Shown: positions 1-7,510 of the stretch, in pieces
How positions within the stretch are numbered: the first letter of the stretch is position 1
Layout: every line of letters begins with the position of its first letter
DNA from: Gemmatimonadota bacterium
GTDB lineage: Bacteria > Gemmatimonadota > Gemmatimonadetes > Gemmatimonadales > Gemmatimonadaceae
Direction of reading: 5' to 3'
DNA length: 64,000 bases
Assembly: GCA_028287305.1 (NCBI GenBank)
Contig: JAQBPX010000011.1
Coordinates: forward strand, 124,001-188,000
Program-made: the position numbers and the translations under genes
The notes under the pieces: generated by a model
Databases searched by the model: none
What the model saw: the letters and a program-made list of their open reading frames with translations, nothing else
Told to the model about the DNA's origin: nothing

Positions 1-170
1 CGCGGATGCGGAAGGCGAGCGAGCAGTCGAAGGAGCATGCGCTTGCCGAGGGCATTGCCGTTGCGCGCGAGATGCTGGAGCGCGTGCGGCCCGTGGTGCA
101 GGGCGTGCAGGTCTCGGCGCCCTTCGGCCGCGTGGAACTGGCGCTGGAGGTCTTCGCGGGTTCATTGTGA
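1..170 (+). CDS. C-terminal end of MTHFR-domain protein (partial)
   Basis: The gene enters from the left edge; only the last 55 codons are present, in frame from base 3 to TGA at 168-170. The visible end contains VQGVQVSAPFGRVELALEV, preceded by an AREMLERVRP helix. From family knowledge this closing segment resembles the methylenetetrahydrofolate reductase barrel of bifunctional homocysteine S-methyltransferase/MTHFR proteins, which supply methyl groups for methionine in the cytoplasm. The catalytic part lies outside the window, so domain content upstream cannot be checked. Confidence 0.65.
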   Translation, partial: RMRKASEQSKEHALAEGIAVAREMLERVRPVVQGVQVSAPFGRVELALEVFAGSL

Positions 171-174
171 GCCC

Positions 175-1065
175 GTGAACATCGATCCGGCAGTCATCGA
201 CATGGCGCCCGTGCTCGATTACGGCGCCTGCGACCGCCTGCGTCGCCTCACCTTCCTGGTCACCGTCGCGCGCCTCAAGGGGCTGCGAAGCGTGCAGTTG
301 AACGAGGTGATCACCGACAGCTGCCCCTTCGCGCTGATGGAGTTCATCTCGCTGGCCGGCATGGATGTCCGCCCGTGGAAGGGCGACGCGAACCCGCCGC
401 AGTTGCAGCTCGATGACCAGTGCCCGTACCCGGACCTCGGCACCGTCGAGCGCAACCTGCCCGGCGAGCTCGGTGTGGCGCCGCCCGAGTTCCTGGAGGA
501 ATGGCTGGCGACGTATGCCAGCATTCGCCCTTCGGCGGAAGTGCAGCGCGCCGTGACTGCCGCCGGCGTGACGCGCGAGACGCTCGGCGTCCATGTGCGA
601 CGCACCGACAAGGTGCGCGCGATGCCCGGCCGTCACGAGCGCACCGTTCAGGAGCAGCGGCGCGAGGAGGCGCAGATGGAGCGCATGACGCGCGAGCGCC
701 TGGCGCGCGGTGGGATCCGGAATGCGTACGTGGCCAGCGACAGCGCCGCGGGCAAGGAGGACTGGACGGGCCGGCTGGCCGCGCTGGGACTGCCGGTCAT
801 CGCGCACGGCTCGCAGTACACCGAGGGTCGGCGCCGGCATACGGGCGGCCTGGACTTCTTCGTGGACCTGTTCGCGCTCTCGCAGTGCGGCGCCATGGTG
901 GTGACGCGCATGAGCGGGGTGGGGCTCGCCGCGCGCTACATCGGCGGCGTGAACGACGTGTCGCGTGCCAGGCGTCCGCGGGAGCCGGAGGCCGTGCGTC
1001 AGCTGCGGCTGCGGGTGCTTGCGCTGGCGCGGAGGCTGCGAGTCCATACATTCGGGGGGCGATGA
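175..1065 (+). CDS. Fucosyltransferase-like (NodZ/O-FucT type) glycosyltransferase
   Basis: A 296-residue protein whose core motif GVHVRRTDK (His140, Arg142-Arg143) is the GDP-fucose-binding HxRRTDK signature of the alpha-1,6-fucosyltransferase/NodZ and protein O-fucosyltransferase fold. A later VVTRMSGVGLAARY segment (from about residue 242) fits the second conserved block of that fold. It would move a sugar, probably fucose, from a nucleotide donor; the acceptor cannot be told. I chose GTG at 175 because the previous gene ends at 170; ATG at 202 is an alternative. The stop overlaps the next start (ATGA), so the two are probably cotranscribed. No signal peptide is seen. Confidence 0.6.
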   Translation: MNIDPAVIDMAPVLDYGACDRLRRLTFLVTVARLKGLRSVQLNEVITDSCPFALMEFISLAGMDVRPWKGDANPPQLQLDDQCPYPDLGTVERNLPGELGVAPPEFLEEWLATYASIRPSAEVQRAVTAAGVTRETLGVHVRRTDKVRAMPGRHERTVQEQRREEAQMERMTRERLARGGIRNAYVASDSAAGKEDWTGRLAALGLPVIAHGSQYTEGRRRHTGGLDFFVDLFALSQCGAMVVTRMSGVGLAARYIGGVNDVSRARRPREPEAVRQLRLRVLALARRLRVHTFGGR

Positions 1066-1568
1066 CCCGCGATCACCCCCACCCCGATCGCGCCGCGGCG
1101 CCCTCCCTCGCGGCCTCCTTCACGCCCGGCCACACGGCCCGGGGCGCGATTGGAGTTCCGCTGGGCACCGCGAGCGCGGACATCAGCGTCGGCGGGGATG
1201 GAGTCGACGTGCTCCTCCGGGGCAGCGTGAACTTCTCGGCCCACTTCCCCGGCGAGGACGTCGCGGAATGGTGCCGGAACGCCTCCGCCCTGCTCTCGGC
1301 GGACCTCGAGGCCGCGCCCGCCGACAGCTATGAGCTGCGGACGCCGATACTCCCTGCTGCGGGGCGCGGCAGCATCGCGCTCTGTCGCCTGGCGACGTCG
1401 TCAGGCAGCTCGTTCGTACTCCTCCTGGGCGAAGCACCCGACTCGATCTCGCACCGTCGCAGCGACTGCCGCCTGGTCGCTGCGACGCCCGACGCGATCC
1501 GCGGGTTCCTCACCGTGCTGGGAGGCGCGGCCGCCGCGACGATGACGTCGCGCGACGACGTTGGCTAG
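1062..1568 (+). CDS. Hypothetical protein
   Basis: A 168-residue soluble protein starting at an ATG that overlaps the upstream stop as ATGA, which supports both the start and translational coupling. It has no signal peptide, membrane segment or recognisable motif. The middle has alternating hydrophobic strands (about residues 35-140) suggesting a small beta-rich fold. The codon bias and third-position GC match the neighbours. I do not recognise the family; its only clue is coupling to the fucosyltransferase-like gene. Confidence 0.6.
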   Translation: MTRDHPHPDRAAAPSLAASFTPGHTARGAIGVPLGTASADISVGGDGVDVLLRGSVNFSAHFPGEDVAEWCRNASALLSADLEAAPADSYELRTPILPAAGRGSIALCRLATSSGSSFVLLLGEAPDSISHRRSDCRLVAATPDAIRGFLTVLGGAAAATMTSRDDVG

Positions 1569-1591
1569 GTCTCGCCCCGTGGGCATCCCCA

Positions 1592-1837
1592 CTGACGTCG
1601 AGCAACTACCGACTCCTGATCGACGCCGCCGGCGTCGAGTGGGAGGTCTACGATGAGAGCCGCGAGAGCGTGGGGATGGCCCTCGATTGGGATCATTTGC
1701 CCCAGGCCACGCCCGGTCTGATCTTCAACTCGAGGATCGACCGCCGCCGCCTGTTCCCCGCTCCCGACGGCTGGCTCGAGCTGGGGGATGAGGACCTGAT
1801 GAAGCTGTGTATCTCGGCGAGGTCGATGCTGTACTGA
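1592..1837 (+). CDS. Small hypothetical protein, probable CTG start
   Basis: An open frame ending at TGA 1835-1837 encodes about 81 residues with natural-looking composition: SSNYRLLIDAAGVEWEVYDE near the start and GWLELGDEDLMKLC near the end. There is no ATG, GTG or TTG in frame near the expected beginning; CTG at 1592 is the best candidate, 24 bases after the previous stop. A GTG at 1579 is out of frame, so a single-base error is an alternative explanation. The sequence is acidic, aromatic and soluble. The family is not recognised. Confidence 0.45.
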   Translation: MTSSNYRLLIDAAGVEWEVYDESRESVGMALDWDHLPQATPGLIFNSRIDRRRLFPAPDGWLELGDEDLMKLCISARSMLY

Positions 1838-1841
1838 GTAC

Positions 1842-1945
1842 AGGAAGTCGGGGGCTGAGGAAGTGGGGAATGAGGGAACGAATGCTCACACCCTCCCGTT
1901 CTTCCCCAGCCCCCGTGCCCCCGTGCCCCCGCACTATCTTTCCCG
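1842..1945. repeat. G/C-tract inverted repeat and CCCCCGTG tandem
   Basis: The spacer before the chelatase-like gene holds a purine-rich block (GGGGGCTGAGGAAGTGGGG) opposite a roughly complementary pyrimidine block (CGTTCTTCCCCAGCCCCC), then an 8-base unit CCCCCGTG repeated about three times. It could fold into an imperfect hairpin. It sits directly ahead of the ATG at 1947 and leaves no clear ribosome binding site. The role is unknown. Confidence 0.4.
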
Positions 1946-1946
1946 A

Positions 1947-2435
1947 ATGAAGTCCATCCTCCTCATCGATCACGGTTCGCGCCGAACCGAGGCCAACGAG
2001 ATGCTCGGGTGCGTGTCGAACCTGGTCCAGCACCTCGTGGGCGACGCGGCCATCGTACGACACGCCCACATGGAGCTCGCCGAGCCCTCCATAGAGTCGG
2101 GATTCGCGGCCTGCGTCGCAGCTGGCGCCACCGAGGTCGTGGTCTTTCCGTACATGCTGTCGCCCGGCAAGCACGTCACCGGCGACATCCCCCGCCTGGT
2201 TGCCGAGGCGGCATCACATCACCCGCAGGCCACCTACGTGGTGACGCCGGCGTTCGGCGTCCACGAAAAGCTCGGGGAGATCGTCCTCGAGCGCGCCGGG
2301 CTTCGCGTTACGAACCCTGTCTCGAGCGGCGACGCCTGCCAGTGCTGGGCCAGCGACCGGAGCGCGTCGCGCTGCGGCAATGCCTGCCCCGTGAACAGCC
2401 GCGCACCGATCGCGCCCACAGCCAACACGCACTGA
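1947..2435 (+). CDS. Sirohydrochlorin chelatase-like protein (CbiX/SirB family)
   Basis: A 162-residue, single-domain protein. It begins LLIDHGSRRTEAN, with the conserved His-Gly-Ser of the CbiX/SirB chelatases, and continues with AHMELAEPSI and FPYMLSPGKHVTGDIP, the conserved second-half motifs. Family members insert Fe2+ or Co2+ into sirohydrochlorin on the way to siroheme or cobalamin, in the cytoplasm. The protein resembles the short chloroplast-type SirB more than the two-domain CbiX. The C-terminus adds a Cys-rich tail (CQCW, then RCGNACP), like the Fe-S-binding tail reported for plant SirB. No other tetrapyrrole gene is nearby. Its stop overlaps the next ATG (TGATG). Confidence 0.75.
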   Translation: MKSILLIDHGSRRTEANEMLGCVSNLVQHLVGDAAIVRHAHMELAEPSIESGFAACVAAGATEVVVFPYMLSPGKHVTGDIPRLVAEAASHHPQATYVVTPAFGVHEKLGEIVLERAGLRVTNPVSSGDACQCWASDRSASRCGNACPVNSRAPIAPTANTH

Positions 2436-3595
2436 TGACCTCCGAACAGTCGCCCCTTCCACTCACCTCGCTCTCCGGTGACGAGTCCATGTTCCGCGAT
2501 GCGGTCGCGGGGTTCGCCGAGGAGGAGGTGAGGCCGCGCGTGCAGGACATGGAGCGCGCCGCGAAGATCGACCCGGCGTACGCGAAGAAGGCGTTCGAGC
2601 TCGGGCTGATGAGCATCGAGATCCCCGAGGAGTTCGGCGGGGCGGGTGGATCACTCATGATGGTCACGCTCGCCGTGGAGGAGATCTCGAAGATCGACGC
2701 GAGCGCCGCGATCATGGTGGACGTGCAGAACACGCTCGTGAACTACCCGATCGCGAAGTACGGCAGCGACTACATCAAGTCGACGTACCTGCCTCGCCTC
2801 GCGAGCGGCACCATCGGGGCGTACGCGCTCTCCGAGCCGGGATCCGGGTCCGACGCCTTCGGCCTCGCGACGCGCGCCGAGAAGAAGGGCGACGGATACG
2901 TGCTCACCGGGCGAAAGCTCTGGATCACCAACGGCGCCGAGGCGGAGATCTTCGTGGTGTTTGCCAACGTGGACCCGGCCCAGGGCTACAAGGGGATCAC
3001 GGCGTTCATCGTCGAGAAGGGCTTCCCGGGATTCGGCGTCGGCAAGAAGGAGGACAAGCTCGGCATCCGCGCGTCCAGCACCACGGAGCTGATCCTCGAC
3101 GGCGTGGAGGTTCCTGCGACGAACGTGCTTGGCCCGGTGGGGCAGGGCTACAAGATCGCGATCGACACGCTGAACGGCGGTCGCATCGGCATCGGCGCGC
3201 AGATGATCGGCATCGCGCAGGGCGCGCTCGCCGCGGCCACGGCCTACGTGAAGGAGCGCCACCAGTTCGGGAAGGCGCTCGCCGAGTTCCAGGGGATCCA
3301 GTTCCAGCTGGCGCAGGCGCGCACCGAGACCGAGGCCGCGCGCCTCATGGTCTACAACGCGGCGCGACTGCGCGACGCCGGCAAGGACATCGTGCTCGAG
3401 GGCGCCATGGCCAAGCTGTTCTCGAGCCAGGTGGCGGAGCGCGTGACGAGCGTGTCGCTGGAGCTGTTCGGGGGATACGGCTACACCAAGGACTATCCGG
3501 CCGAGAAGTTCTATCGCGATGCGAAGATCGGGACGATCTATGAGGGCACGTCCAACATGCAGCTGAGCACGATCGCGAAGCAGATGCTGAAGTAG
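2435..3595 (+). CDS. Acyl-CoA dehydrogenase
   Basis: A 386-residue, full-length FAD flavoprotein. Visible signatures are AYALSEPGSGSDAFGL (substrate and FAD contacts), LTGRKLWITNG, RHQFGKALAEFQGIQFQLA, and the C-terminal GGYGYTKDYPAEKFYRD followed by GTIYEGTSNMQ, where the Glu of YEGT is the expected catalytic base of short- and medium-chain enzymes. It oxidises acyl-CoA to trans-2-enoyl-CoA and passes electrons to ETF. The start overlaps the chelatase-like stop, so they are cotranscribed, though a functional link is not obvious. No other beta-oxidation gene is in view. Confidence 0.92.
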   Translation: MTSEQSPLPLTSLSGDESMFRDAVAGFAEEEVRPRVQDMERAAKIDPAYAKKAFELGLMSIEIPEEFGGAGGSLMMVTLAVEEISKIDASAAIMVDVQNTLVNYPIAKYGSDYIKSTYLPRLASGTIGAYALSEPGSGSDAFGLATRAEKKGDGYVLTGRKLWITNGAEAEIFVVFANVDPAQGYKGITAFIVEKGFPGFGVGKKEDKLGIRASSTTELILDGVEVPATNVLGPVGQGYKIAIDTLNGGRIGIGAQMIGIAQGALAAATAYVKERHQFGKALAEFQGIQFQLAQARTETEAARLMVYNAARLRDAGKDIVLEGAMAKLFSSQVAERVTSVSLELFGGYGYTKDYPAEKFYRDAKIGTIYEGTSNMQLSTIAKQMLK

Positions 3596-3599
3596 CCGA

Positions 3600-4988
3600 A
3601 TGCGAACCCTCTTCGCCCTCCTGCTCCTCCCGGCCGCGCTCGGCGCCCAGGCGCTGACCCCGCACCAGCAGCTCGGTCGCGACCTGATGCAGGAGATGAT
3701 CGGGATCAACACCGTGGAGGGGATCGGGAACACCACGCTCATCGCCGACAAGCTGGCCGCGCGCTTCATCGCCGCGGGATTTCCCGCGGCGGACGTGCAG
3801 GTTGTGGGGCCGAAGGACGTGGACAAGAACATCGTGGTGAGGCTGCGCGGCTCGGGCAGGTCGAAGGCGAAGCCGATCCTGCTGCTCGCGCACCTCGACG
3901 TGGTCGCCGCGCGACGCGAGGATTGGTCGATCGATCCTTTCACGCTCACCGAGAAGGACGGCTGGTTCTACGGGCGCGGCACCGAGGACGTGAAGAGCGG
4001 CGCGGCAATGCTCGCGTCCGCGCTGCTGCGCATGAAGCAGGAGCACATCGTTCCCGATCGCGACCTCATTCTCGCGCTCACCGCGGGGGAGGAGGGCAGC
4101 TCCACCTACAATGGCGTCGAGTGGCTGCTCGCCAACCGTCGCGACCTGATCGACGCCGAGTACTGCCTGAACGCAGACGCCGGCGGTGGCGACGCGCTCG
4201 GCGGGCACCCGATCTCGATCAACGTGCAGGCGGCCGAGAAGGTGTACCAGAGCTTCAACCTCACCGTGCACAATCGAGGGGGCCACAGTTCCCTGCCCCG
4301 CCCCGACAACGCCATCTACCAGCTCGCCGCCGGCCTGCAGCGGATCTCGAAGTTCACGTTCCCCACGCAGCCGAACGCGATCGTGAGGCTCTACTTCGAG
4401 CGCAGCGCGCAACTCGATCGCCAGCATGCGGCCGACTTCCGCGCACTGGCGGATTCGTCGCATGTGGACGAGGCCGCGGCGGCGCGCCTGTCGCGGGACG
4501 CATTCTACAATTCCATCCTCCGCACCACCTGCGTGGCCACCATGCTCGATGGAGGCCACGCGCCCAACGCGCTGCCGCAGACGGCGCACGCGCTGGTGAA
4601 CTGTCGAATGCTCCCCGGAGTCTCGCCGGATTCCGTCCGCGCCACGCTGCAGGCGGTCGTCGCGGACAGCGGCATCCTGGTGGAGTTCGAGGGGCGGGCG
4701 GTCCAGAGCCCCCCGAGCATTCCGTCGCGGGCGCTGCTCGACGCGATCGCGAAGGTGGGCGGCTCGGTGTGGGGACAGCTGCCCGTCGTTCCCTACATGG
4801 AGACCGGCGCCACCGACGGGCTGGCGCTCCGCAACGCCGGCATGCCGGTGTTCGGCGTGACGGGCATCATCGTGCCGAGCAACGACGTGCGGGCGCATGG
4901 GCGCGACGAGCGCATCGGCGTGCGCGCCTTCTACGACGGCATCGAGTTCCAGTATCGCCTGCTCAAGCTGCTGACCAGCGCCCGCTGA
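3600..4988 (+). CDS. Secreted M20 family metallopeptidase
   Basis: 462 residues, the usual length for a secreted M20 peptidase. A signal peptide (MRTLFALLLLPAALGAQA) precedes the catalytic domain. The two-metal site is visible: His98 and Asp100 in LLAHLDVV, bridging Asp130 in GRGTEDVKSG, catalytic Glu164 and metal ligand Glu165 in TAGEEGSS, an Asp in NADAGGGD, and a late His in RAHGRDERIG. The dimerisation insert (about residues 215-345) lies between. It probably cleaves peptides or amino-acyl amides in the periplasm. It starts 4 bases after the dehydrogenase stop and overlaps the next gene as TGATG. Confidence 0.9.
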   Translation: MRTLFALLLLPAALGAQALTPHQQLGRDLMQEMIGINTVEGIGNTTLIADKLAARFIAAGFPAADVQVVGPKDVDKNIVVRLRGSGRSKAKPILLLAHLDVVAARREDWSIDPFTLTEKDGWFYGRGTEDVKSGAAMLASALLRMKQEHIVPDRDLILALTAGEEGSSTYNGVEWLLANRRDLIDAEYCLNADAGGGDALGGHPISINVQAAEKVYQSFNLTVHNRGGHSSLPRPDNAIYQLAAGLQRISKFTFPTQPNAIVRLYFERSAQLDRQHAADFRALADSSHVDEAAAARLSRDAFYNSILRTTCVATMLDGGHAPNALPQTAHALVNCRMLPGVSPDSVRATLQAVVADSGILVEFEGRAVQSPPSIPSRALLDAIAKVGGSVWGQLPVVPYMETGATDGLALRNAGMPVFGVTGIIVPSNDVRAHGRDERIGVRAFYDGIEFQYRLLKLLTSAR

Positions 4989-5530
4989 TGAGCGACGGCA
5001 CGCGTCGTTCGCCGGTGGCCGTGCGGCTCTCCGAGGAAGGCGTGCACGTCACGGTTGCCTACGCAGGCGGGCCGCCGACGCGCGAGGATTTCGAGTGGCG
5101 GATGATCGGGGCGTGGTCGCGCGCGCCCGGCCAGCGGCAGATGCCGGACGGCATCACGCTGCTGCTGCGCACGCCCCCGTTTTTCTACTGGATAGTGGCC
5201 GACGCCGACGGCGCTGATGACCTGCTGCAGGAGATGGTCGCGCGCGGCCTGTCGGAGCTCCCGCAGGAGCGCGTGACGGAAGTGGCCGAGCGCGCGCGAC
5301 AGGCGCGGGTGGAGGAGTACCTGGCGAAGCGCTTCGACGACGCCACTCGCGCGGCGGTGCTGGCCGACCTCGACGCGAGCCCGTTCACGGCGAGCGCGCG
5401 CGTGCGCCTCGCCATCCTCTCGCTGAGCAAGGGCAACGTGAGCAAGGTGCACGAGCTCGCGCAGGTCGCGCGCCGCGACTGGCGCGACGTGGTATGGTGG
5501 GCGGACTCCGACGGCTACGGGGATGTCTAG
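4988..5530 (+). CDS. Hypothetical protein
   Basis: A 180-residue soluble protein whose ATG overlaps the M20 stop codon, so the two are translationally coupled. The N-terminal half has alternating strands (HVTVAYAGG, GITLLLRTPPFFYWIV) and the C-terminal half is helical and rich in Arg and Glu. No signal peptide, membrane segment or catalytic motif is visible. Not recognised. Confidence 0.7.
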   Translation: MSDGTRRSPVAVRLSEEGVHVTVAYAGGPPTREDFEWRMIGAWSRAPGQRQMPDGITLLLRTPPFFYWIVADADGADDLLQEMVARGLSELPQERVTEVAERARQARVEEYLAKRFDDATRAAVLADLDASPFTASARVRLAILSLSKGNVSKVHELAQVARRDWRDVVWWADSDGYGDV

Positions 5531-5557
5531 CCGCCCCGCTGCGGATAAGTTGCTCGC

Positions 5558-5779
5558 ATGAAGACACTGATCATGCGCCTCGTCCTGTCGGTATTCGCGC
5601 TCGACTCGGCGTTCCTGCTGATGCTCTACGGCCTGGACATCATCCGTGCGCGCACGCAGCCGCGCACGATGTTCTTCCTGGTGTGGATCGGGATGACGGC
5701 GATGGTCGTCGTGTACTGGATGAAGCAGATCCGGGCCGAGCGCGACCGGATCGTGAGGGGCGAGAAGGCCAGGGACTAG
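5558..5779 (+). CDS. Small two-helix membrane protein
   Basis: A 73-residue protein with two hydrophobic helices (about residues 8-25 and 37-55) and a basic C-terminal tail (KQIRAERDRIVRGEKARD), which predicts cytoplasmic positioning of the tail. It follows the previous gene by 27 bases. Its TAG stop lies inside CTAG (5776-5779), which also supplies the stop codon of the converging minus-strand gene. No family recognised. Confidence 0.7.
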   Translation: MKTLIMRLVLSVFALDSAFLLMLYGLDIIRARTQPRTMFFLVWIGMTAMVVVYWMKQIRAERDRIVRGEKARD

Positions 5780-6723
5780 CTCAACGTTTCCATTCCCTGA
5801 TGCGGCGTCATCCAGTGCAGGTTCTGCCCGTCGGCGCCCTTCTCCAGGGCCAGGTCGCGGAGCGCCGCCACCACGTCGCTCGCGAACACCGCACCGGCCC
5901 CGCGCTCGATCTCGCGCAGCGCTGCGTTGCGCGTGAAGGCGGGGCGCGCCGGCGTCGAGATCTGCAGGGTCTCGAATGCGTCGGCCACCGCCAGGATCTT
6001 CGCGGCTGGCGAGACGCGCACGCGATCGGCCGGCCAGTCGTCACCTACCTGGCTGTGATAGCGCGCATACTCGTTCACCACTTCCATCGCCGAGCGGAGC
6101 GTGGGCGCCAGTTGCAGGTCGCGCGCGCCGGGCGCGGCTTCCATCAGCCGCTGCAGTCGCGGGTCGTGCGGGTCCATCTCGTGCAGCAGCGCCGCCACGC
6201 GCAGCCGCTCCAGTTCGCTCTCCGGAAGCCCCAGGGCGGTTCCCAGCTTGAACGCGCGGTCTGCGACGCGCGCGCTGTGCCCGCGAGCCGAGCCCTCGGT
6301 GGCGTCCAGCTGCACGGTAACGAGCTCGAGCAGCGAAATGCTCAGACGCGTGGCCTCACGCTCGCGCAGTTCGGTGCGCTCCGCCAGCGCGCCCACCACG
6401 TACCCGGTGAGGATGAGGAACCCACCCCACGGCACCAGGAAGTAGAGGGCATCGGCGGAAAAGCCCGCCTCGCCGATCACGCCGTCGATCGCCTGGAAGA
6501 ACGCCACGAGCGTCACGACGAACACCGCGCTGAACACCGCAAGCCGGCGACCCACGAAGCCCGCCGAGATCACGGGCAGCGCGTAGAAGCTCAGGAAGGC
6601 GGGGCGATAGTCGACGTAGCGATGTATCAGTATCGTAGCGGCCACCAACAGCACCACGAGCAACTGCTCGAAGTGCACGAAGACGAACCACTTCAGGCGC
6701 TGGATCACGGGATAGCCAATCAT
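5776..6723 (-). CDS. Membrane protein with degenerate HD-GYP-type domain
   Basis: A 315-residue protein. The N-terminal third has four closely spaced hydrophobic helices, ending near TGYVVGALAERTELRERE. The C-terminal part aligns by eye with HD-GYP/HDc phosphodiesterases: GHSARVADRAFKLGTALGLP, AALLHEMDPHDP and AAKILAVADAFETL. The metal-binding His-Asp pair is His-Glu here and no GYP motif is seen, so c-di-GMP hydrolysis is doubtful; it may sense or bind instead. Start chosen at the ATG of MIGYPVIQ; an upstream ATG at 6802 would add 26 residues. Divergent from the methyltransferase gene at 6886. Confidence 0.65.
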   Translation of the reverse strand: MIGYPVIQRLKWFVFVHFEQLLVVLLVAATILIHRYVDYRPAFLSFYALPVISAGFVGRRLAVFSAVFVVTLVAFFQAIDGVIGEAGFSADALYFLVPWGGFLILTGYVVGALAERTELREREATRLSISLLELVTVQLDATEGSARGHSARVADRAFKLGTALGLPESELERLRVAALLHEMDPHDPRLQRLMEAAPGARDLQLAPTLRSAMEVVNEYARYHSQVGDDWPADRVRVSPAAKILAVADAFETLQISTPARPAFTRNAALREIERGAGAVFASDVVAALRDLALEKGADGQNLHWMTPHQGMETLS

Positions 6724-6831
6724 TCGGGACACGACAACAAGGGGAAACGTGCGAGCCGGGCATCGTCGCCTGTATCGCTCCCCCACTAGTATCGGCCTCA
6801 TCATGACCGTTGAGAGGTGAGCCACGTCACG

Positions 6832-6846
6832 GTCGCAAATTGCGAC
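6832..6846. promoter_or_regulatory. 15-bp palindrome, possible operator
   Basis: GTCGCAA-A-TTGCGAC is a perfect dyad with 7-base arms around one central base. It lies in the divergent spacer between the HD-domain gene and the methyltransferase gene, 40 bases before the latter's ATG. An additional 9-base pair (AAGGGGAAA at 6739 and TTTCCCCTT at 6851) brackets the spacer. The binding protein is unknown. Confidence 0.35.
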
Positions 6847-6885
6847 AGCATTTCCCCTTACGCTGCGTCTCACGCACCCGAATAG

Positions 6886-7485
6886 ATGCCGAAAGACTAC
6901 GACCGCGAATACTTCGACCGCTGGTATCGCGACCCTCGCAAGCGCGTGAAGGTCGAGGACGACGTGATGCGCAAGGTGCGGCTCGTGGTGGGGATCGCCG
7001 AGTACTACCTGGAGCGCCCGCTGCGCTCGGTGCTGGACGTGGGCTGCGGCGAGGGCGCCTGGCGTCCCCTGCTCAAGCGCATTCGCCCCGCCCTTCGCTA
7101 TCAGGGCGTGGACGCGAGCGAGTACGCCGTGCAGCGCTTCGGTCGCGTGCGCAACATCCGGCTCGGCACGGTGGGTGGACTGCGCGACCTCAAGCTCAGG
7201 GGACCCTACGACCTGGTCGTGTGCTGCGACGTGATGCATTACGTCCCCAGCGACGAGCTGGCGCGGGGAGTGAAGGAGATGGGACGCCTGGCAGGTGGAC
7301 TCGCGTACCTGGAGGCGTTCACCACCGAGGACGCAGTGGTCGGTGACAAGGACAGCTGGCAGGACCGCACGCCGGCGTGGTACCGGCGGCTCTTCGCCTC
7401 GAATGGCTTCTCGCCCGTGGGCTCGCAGTGCTACGTGACGCCCGGCGTGCTCGAGATGGTTTCCGCCCTGGAGGGCGCCACCTAA
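6886..7485 (+). CDS. Class I SAM-dependent methyltransferase
   Basis: A 199-residue single-domain enzyme. Motif I is VLDVGCGEGAWRPLL (about residues 46-60), followed by the acidic YQGVDASEYA after strand 2 and YDLVVCCDVMHYVPSDEL, the motif IV region. This is the Rossmann-like class I fold that binds S-adenosylmethionine; the substrate cannot be told. No signal peptide, so cytoplasmic. The palindrome just upstream could regulate it. Confidence 0.85.
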   Translation: MPKDYDREYFDRWYRDPRKRVKVEDDVMRKVRLVVGIAEYYLERPLRSVLDVGCGEGAWRPLLKRIRPALRYQGVDASEYAVQRFGRVRNIRLGTVGGLRDLKLRGPYDLVVCCDVMHYVPSDELARGVKEMGRLAGGLAYLEAFTTEDAVVGDKDSWQDRTPAWYRRLFASNGFSPVGSQCYVTPGVLEMVSALEGAT

Positions 7486-7510
7486 TCGGCCCTGGCGTGT
7501 AGAATTCGGG

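Noticed and set aside
3345-4898. 517-codon minus-strand frame across the dehydrogenase and M20 genes
   Set aside because: Antisense to two proteins with intact catalytic motifs and continues across their junction, so it is not real.
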